Origin: Prosopocoilus inquinatus
Taxonomy: Eukaryota; Arthropoda; Insecta; Coleoptera; Lucanidae
DNA: 64,000 nucleotides
Reading direction: 5' to 3'
Assembly: GCA_036172665.1 (NCBI GenBank)
Contig: CM069880.1
Location: forward strand, 2,234,501 to 2,298,500
Shown: positions 62,734-64,000 of the stretch, in pieces
How positions within the stretch are numbered: the first letter of the stretch is position 1
Layout: every line of letters begins with the position of its first letter
The notes under the pieces: generated by a model
The model's database searches: none
Seen by the model: the letters and a program-made list of their open reading frames with translations, nothing else
What the model was told of the DNA's origin: nothing
Made by a program: the position numbers and the translations under genes

Positions 62734-64000
62734 TTTAAAACTATTTCTAGCTTCAGCTGCGTCCGAGAACTTCGTATCTCACATCAGTTACTGGAGTCTA
62801 TCGAAACGCCAAATAACATGATAGATGAGTAAGGATCGATTAGATACATCACAGGAACAACGCTAATGCGTGTTGTTTCCTTTAAAACTATTTCTAGCTT
62901 CAGCTGCGTCCGAGAACTTCGTAACTCACATCAAAGTTACTGGAGTCCATCGAAACGCCAAATAACATGAGAGATGAGTAAGGATCGATTAGATACATCA
63001 CAGGAACAACGCTAATGCGTGTTGTTTCGTTTAAAACTATTTCCAGCTTCTGCTGCGTCCGAAAACGTCGTATCTCACATCAGAGTTACTGGAGTCCATC
63101 GAAACGTCAAATAACATAGTAGCTAAGTAAGGATCGATTAGATACATCACAGGAACAACGCTAATACGTGTTGTTTCGTTCAAAACTACCTCCAGCTTCT
63201 GCTGCGTCCGAGAACTTCGTATCTCACATCAAAGTTACTGGAGTCCATCGAAACGCCAAATAACATGATAGATGAGTAAGGATCGATTAGATACATCACA
63301 GGAACAACGCTAATGCGTGTTGTTTCGTTTAAAACTATTTCCAGCTTCTGCTGCGTCCGTAAACGTCGTATCTCACATCAGAGTTACTGGAGTCCATCGA
63401 AACGTCAAATAACATGATAGATGAGTAAGGATCGATTAGATACATCACAGGAACAACGCTAATGCGTGTTGTTTCCTTTAAAACTATTTCTAGCTTCAGC
63501 TGCGTCCGAGAACTTCGTAACTCACATCAAAGTTACTGGAGTCCATCGAAACGCCAAATAACATGAGAGATGAGCAAGGATCGATTAGATACATCACAGG
63601 AACAACGCTAATGCGTGTTGTTTCGTTTAAAACTATTTCCAGCTGCTGCTGCGTCCGAAAATTTCGTATCTCACATTAGAGTTACTGGAGTCCATCCAAA
63701 CGTCAAATAACATGTTAGATAAGTAAGGATCGTTTAGATACATCACAGGAACAACGCTAATACGTGCTGTTTCGTTCAAAACTATTTCCAGCTTCTGCTG
63801 TGTCCGAGAACTTTGTATCTCACATCAGAGTTACTGGAGTCCATCCAAACGTAAAATAACATGATAGATGAGTAAGGATCGATTAGATACATCACAGGAA
63901 CATCGCTAATGCGTGTTGTTTCGTTTAAAACTATTTCCAGCTTCTGCTGCGTCCGAAAACGTCGTATCTCACATCAGAGTTACTGGAGTCCATCGAAACG
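62734..64000 (-). repeat. Start of a further copy, cut by the window end
   Basis: Follows the order of monomers found from 60200 (offset 2533 bp, 17 x 149, then 2531 after a 2-bp deletion at catcagttactgg near 62784). The array is still in register at position 64000, so it continues to the right. Confidence 0.85.

Larger units (their letters stand above)
16291..64000 (-). repeat. Satellite block B: the same 149-bp monomer in reverse orientation
   Basis: From 16291 the sequence reads as the reverse complement of block A monomers, for example cgctaatgcgtgttgtttcg, ctatttccagcttctgctgc and ggatcgattagatacatcac. This orientation continues to the end of the window, about 320 monomers, apart from three islands of about 256 bp and five mini-hairpins that return to +. 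The variant set is the same as in block A (catcgctaat, ggatcgtttag, ccatccaaacg, cttcagctgcg, gttcaaaac), so both blocks come from one satellite family. No coding or RNA gene was seen in any part. The array is cut by the end of the window. Confidence 0.98.

Noticed and set aside
1..64000. CRISPR array
   Set aside because: Units are 149 bp with no alternation of constant repeat and unique spacer. All parts of the unit are shared between copies, and no cas genes are present.
16291..64000. Telomeric or rDNA repeats, tRNA genes
   Set aside because: No TTAGG/TTAGGG-type runs, no rRNA-like sequence and no tRNA-like A and B boxes in the right spacing were seen. The triplet runs (gctgctgctgctgcg, for example near 31480) are short extensions of the monomer's own gctgctgcg.
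1..64000. Promoters, terminators or origins
   Set aside because: tttaaa and hairpin-like stretches occur in almost every monomer by virtue of the repeat. Nothing singles out one copy as a regulatory site.
1..64000. Hidden functional system (defence, secretion or biosynthetic locus)
   Set aside because: There is no coding capacity anywhere in the window. The interest lies in the architecture and rearrangement of the satellite itself.

Overview
The whole 64 kb window is satellite DNA. A single AT-rich monomer of 149 bp (about 40% G+C in a typical copy, counted by hand) is repeated head to tail about 430 times from the first base to the last. I found no protein-coding gene, RNA gene, transposon or unique sequence. 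The few open frames run through satellite and break at satellite stop codons. This is what eukaryotic centromeric, pericentromeric or other constitutive heterochromatin looks like. The species cannot be named from the sequence. CpG is not depleted in the monomer (10 CpG per 149 bp, about 1.6 times expectation). That argues against a heavily CpG-methylated vertebrate or plant genome and would suit an insect or other invertebrate, but this is only an inference.

Layout. Block A (1-16290) has all monomers in one orientation, called + here. At about 16289 the array flips, and block B (16291-64000) carries the same monomer on the minus strand. Around the flip, 11049-14880 and 16289-20269 form a near-palindrome with arms of 3.8 and 4.0 kb and a 1.4 kb spacer. 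Block B contains two kinds of small return to + orientation: five copies of a 30-bp-stem hairpin insert (near 29.6, 38.9, 40.1, 43.3 and 51.2 kb) and three copies of a roughly 256-bp inverted island (near 32.0, 42.3 and 45.7 kb).

Higher-order structure. Rare variants shared by distant monomers reveal several levels of amplified multi-monomer units. In block A, a unit of 5537 bp is also present as a 7052-bp version that carries an extra tandem 1515-bp (10-monomer) duplication. In block B, a 2978-bp (20-monomer) unit lies at 21.5-28.5 kb. From 29.6 to 51.2 kb there are four units of 9279, 1231, 3170 and 7936 bp, each starting with the hairpin; the 9279-bp unit contains a 1637-bp tandem duplication. 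From 52.7 kb to the end, 2235-bp (15-monomer) and 4172-bp (28-monomer) units are nested. Most size differences between copies are whole numbers of 149 bp plus a few recognisable small indels, which is what unequal exchange in register predicts.

Nothing here works together as genes do. The plausible roles are structural: nucleosome or centromere-protein packaging, and possibly double-stranded transcripts across the inversions. The most notable items are the orientation switches: the large palindrome, the repeated hairpin that marks unit boundaries, and the inverted islands flanked by 19-bp direct repeats. Boundaries of higher-order units were found by eye from diagnostic variants and are good to roughly one monomer unless stated otherwise.
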